The notes beneath the pieces were generated by a model, which searched no databases, was not told the origin of the DNA, and saw nothing but the letters and a program-made list of their open reading frames with translations. Both the position numbers and the translations under genes were made by a program. A stretch of 64,000 bases of DNA from an uncultured Bacteroides sp. (lineage in GTDB: Bacteria > Bacteroidota > Bacteroidia > Bacteroidales > Bacteroidaceae): assembly GCF_937912035.1 (NCBI RefSeq), contig NZ_CALDPF010000043.1, forward strand, positions 62,001-126,000, read 5' to 3'. The first letter of the stretch is position 1. Each line of letters begins with the position of its first letter. Below are positions 62,542 to 64,000 of the stretch, one piece after another.

Positions 62542-64000
62542 ATGGCTACTACACAGAAAAGACCCACACGAACAACAAAGGTAAGCAAAGAAAAGCTTAC
62601 GGATGAATACGGACACCTTCAGCCCCAGGCTCCTGAGTTGGAGAAGGCTGTACTAGGTGCACTGATGATAGAAAAAGATGCATACTCGCTTGTAAGTGAG
62701 ATTCTTAAGCCGGAATCTTTCTATGAGCACAGGCATCAGCTGATATATGCCGCCATAACGGATCTTGCAATACAGCAGAAGCCTATAGACTTGCTTACAG
62801 TGACAGAACACCTGCGCTTCAAAGGACATCTTGAAGAAGTGGGCGGTCCTTTCTACATCACTCAATTGAGCGGTATGATGGCATCGTCTGCACATATCGT
62901 ATACCACGCACGCATAATAGCACAGAAATACCTTGCCAGAGAACTTATAACTTTCACCAGTAACATACAGAAAAAGGCTTTCGATGAGACTGAAGACGTA
63001 GACGACATTATGCAGGAAGCCGAGGGACGTCTGTTCGAAATCTCGCAGCAGAACATGAAGAAGGACTATACGCAGATCAATCCTGTGATACAGGAAGCGT
63101 ATGAGATGCTTCGTACAGCAGCTGCACGTACCGACGGTTTGAGTGGTCTTGCAAGCGGTTTCCACAAGCTAGACAAAATGACTTCCGGATGGCAGAACTC
63201 CGACCTTATAATCATTGCAGCACGTCCTGCCATGGGTAAGACCGCGTTCGTGCTTTCTATGGCCAAGAACATAGCCGTGAACAATAAGGTGCCGGTAGCA
63301 TTATTTTCGCTTGAAATGAGTAACGTCCAGTTGGTCAACCGTTTGATTGTAAACGTGTGTGAGATACCGGGCGAGAAAATCAAGAGCGGACAGCTCGCTC
63401 CATACGAATGGGGACAATTGGACTATAAGATAAAGGAACTGTATGATGCTCCTCTATATGTCGATGATACCCCTTCATTGTCTGTATTCGAACTAAGAAC
63501 AAAAGCGCGCCGACTTGTAAGAGAGCATGATGTGAAAATAATCATCATCGACTACTTGCAGCTGATGAATGCCAGCGGTATGTCGTTCGGCAGCCGTCAG
63601 GAAGAAGTCAGCACCATATCACGTTCGCTCAAAGGGCTTGCCAAGGAATTGAACATTCCTATCATAGCTCTGAGTCAGTTGAACCGTGGTGTAGAAAACC
63701 GTGAGGGTGTAGATGGTAAGCGTCCGCAGCTGAGCGACCTTCGTGAATCAGGTGCCATCGAGCAGGATGCCGATATGGTTTGCTTCATCCATCGTCCTGA
63801 ATACTACAAGATATATACAGACGAAAAGGGTAACGACCTTCATGGTATGGCCGAGATCATTATTGCTAAGCACCGTAACGGTGCAGTAGGAGACGTACTA
63901 CTACGATTCCGAGGAGAATTTGCCAGATTCCAGAATCCTGAAGACGAAATGATTGTACCGTTACCTACCGAAGAGAATGCAACACCGGTTATCCGTTCGA
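62542..64000 (+). CDS. dnaB: Replicative DNA helicase DnaB, 3' end outside window
   Basis: The frame is open from the ATG at 62542 to the window edge, giving 486 residues. The N-terminal domain begins QPQAPELEKAVLGALMIEKDAY and the RecA-like domain has Walker A AARPAMGKTAFVLSM, SLEMSNVQLVNRL, Walker B IIIIDYLQLMN, SQLNRGVENR and SDLRESGAIEQDADM with the arginine-finger region. It is the ring helicase that opens the chromosomal replication fork. Only a short C-terminal tail should be missing. Confidence 0.96.
   Translation, partial: MATTQKRPTRTTKVSKEKLTDEYGHLQPQAPELEKAVLGALMIEKDAYSLVSEILKPESFYEHRHQLIYAAITDLAIQQKPIDLLTVTEHLRFKGHLEEVGGPFYITQLSGMMASSAHIVYHARIIAQKYLARELITFTSNIQKKAFDETEDVDDIMQEAEGRLFEISQQNMKKDYTQINPVIQEAYEMLRTAAARTDGLSGLASGFHKLDKMTSGWQNSDLIIIAARPAMGKTAFVLSMAKNIAVNNKVPVALFSLEMSNVQLVNRLIVNVCEIPGEKIKSGQLAPYEWGQLDYKIKELYDAPLYVDDTPSLSVFELRTKARRLVREHDVKIIIIDYLQLMNASGMSFGSRQEEVSTISRSLKGLAKELNIPIIALSQLNRGVENREGVDGKRPQLSDLRESGAIEQDADMVCFIHRPEYYKIYTDEKGNDLHGMAEIIIAKHRNGAVGDVLLRFRGEFARFQNPEDEMIVPLPTEENATPVIRS

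Overview
The window reads as chromosomal DNA from a gut-type member of the Bacteroidales (Bacteroides/Phocaeicola-like). The evidence is the Bacteroidetes promoter element TAnnTTTG in front of many genes, a TonB receptor with a carboxypeptidase-regulatory N-domain, a six-bladed propeller lipoprotein, a Nudix-type arabinose regulator and Bacteroides-type mobilization genes. No rRNA, tRNA or CRISPR array was seen.

Region 1 (0-22 kb) is a patchwork. It holds three paralogous sensor histidine kinases (the first cut by the window edge) but only one response regulator, of the OmpR type (21.3 kb). Two kinases are divergent from small-protein or ABC-transporter genes, and three promoters (1.4, 15.4 and 17.7 kb) share one architecture: three pentamers on an 11-bp pitch at a fixed distance from the -7 box. 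This looks like an undescribed regulon. Between these lie an Abi_2 (AbiF-type) HEPN gene with a small structured RNA in front of it, a GC-rich seven-gene operon (4.3-11.1 kb), its divergent AraC regulator, and a decayed mobilization module (12.2-15.2 kb). The seven-gene operon encodes a Tat-exported Fe-S aldo/keto reductase, a membrane polyferredoxin, a DUF1893 protein, a TonB receptor, an ECF S-like membrane protein, TatA and TatC. The mobilization module has a relaxase, MobC-type protein, putative oriT and a frameshifted accessory gene.

Region 2 (22-46 kb) is an almost complete anaerobic cobalamin locus. A sirohydrochlorin cobaltochelatase with a signal peptide and a B12-type ABC importer come first. 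A riboswitch-led operon follows on the minus strand: BtuB-like receptor, propeller lipoprotein, and four two-domain enzymes CbiH-CbiC, CbiE-CbiT, CbiG-CbiF and CbiJ-CbiD. Divergent from it is cbiL-cobU-cobT-cobS-cobC (late nucleotide-loop genes), and a third operon carries cbiA-pduO-cbiP-cobD-cbiB. Together they cover cobalt insertion through adenosylation, amidation and lower-ligand attachment; synthesis of precorrin-2/sirohydrochlorin is not in the window.

Region 3 (46-64 kb) has a propeller lipoprotein, an IS110-type element with a nonsense-broken transposase, a heparinase II/III-like protein, YaaA, and then an L-arabinose block (mutarotase lipoprotein, sodium symporter, Nudix regulator, AraD, AraA, AraB), transketolase, RpiB, a 22-bp tandem repeat array and the start of dnaB.

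All calls come from reading the sequence and translations; no database search or folding was run.
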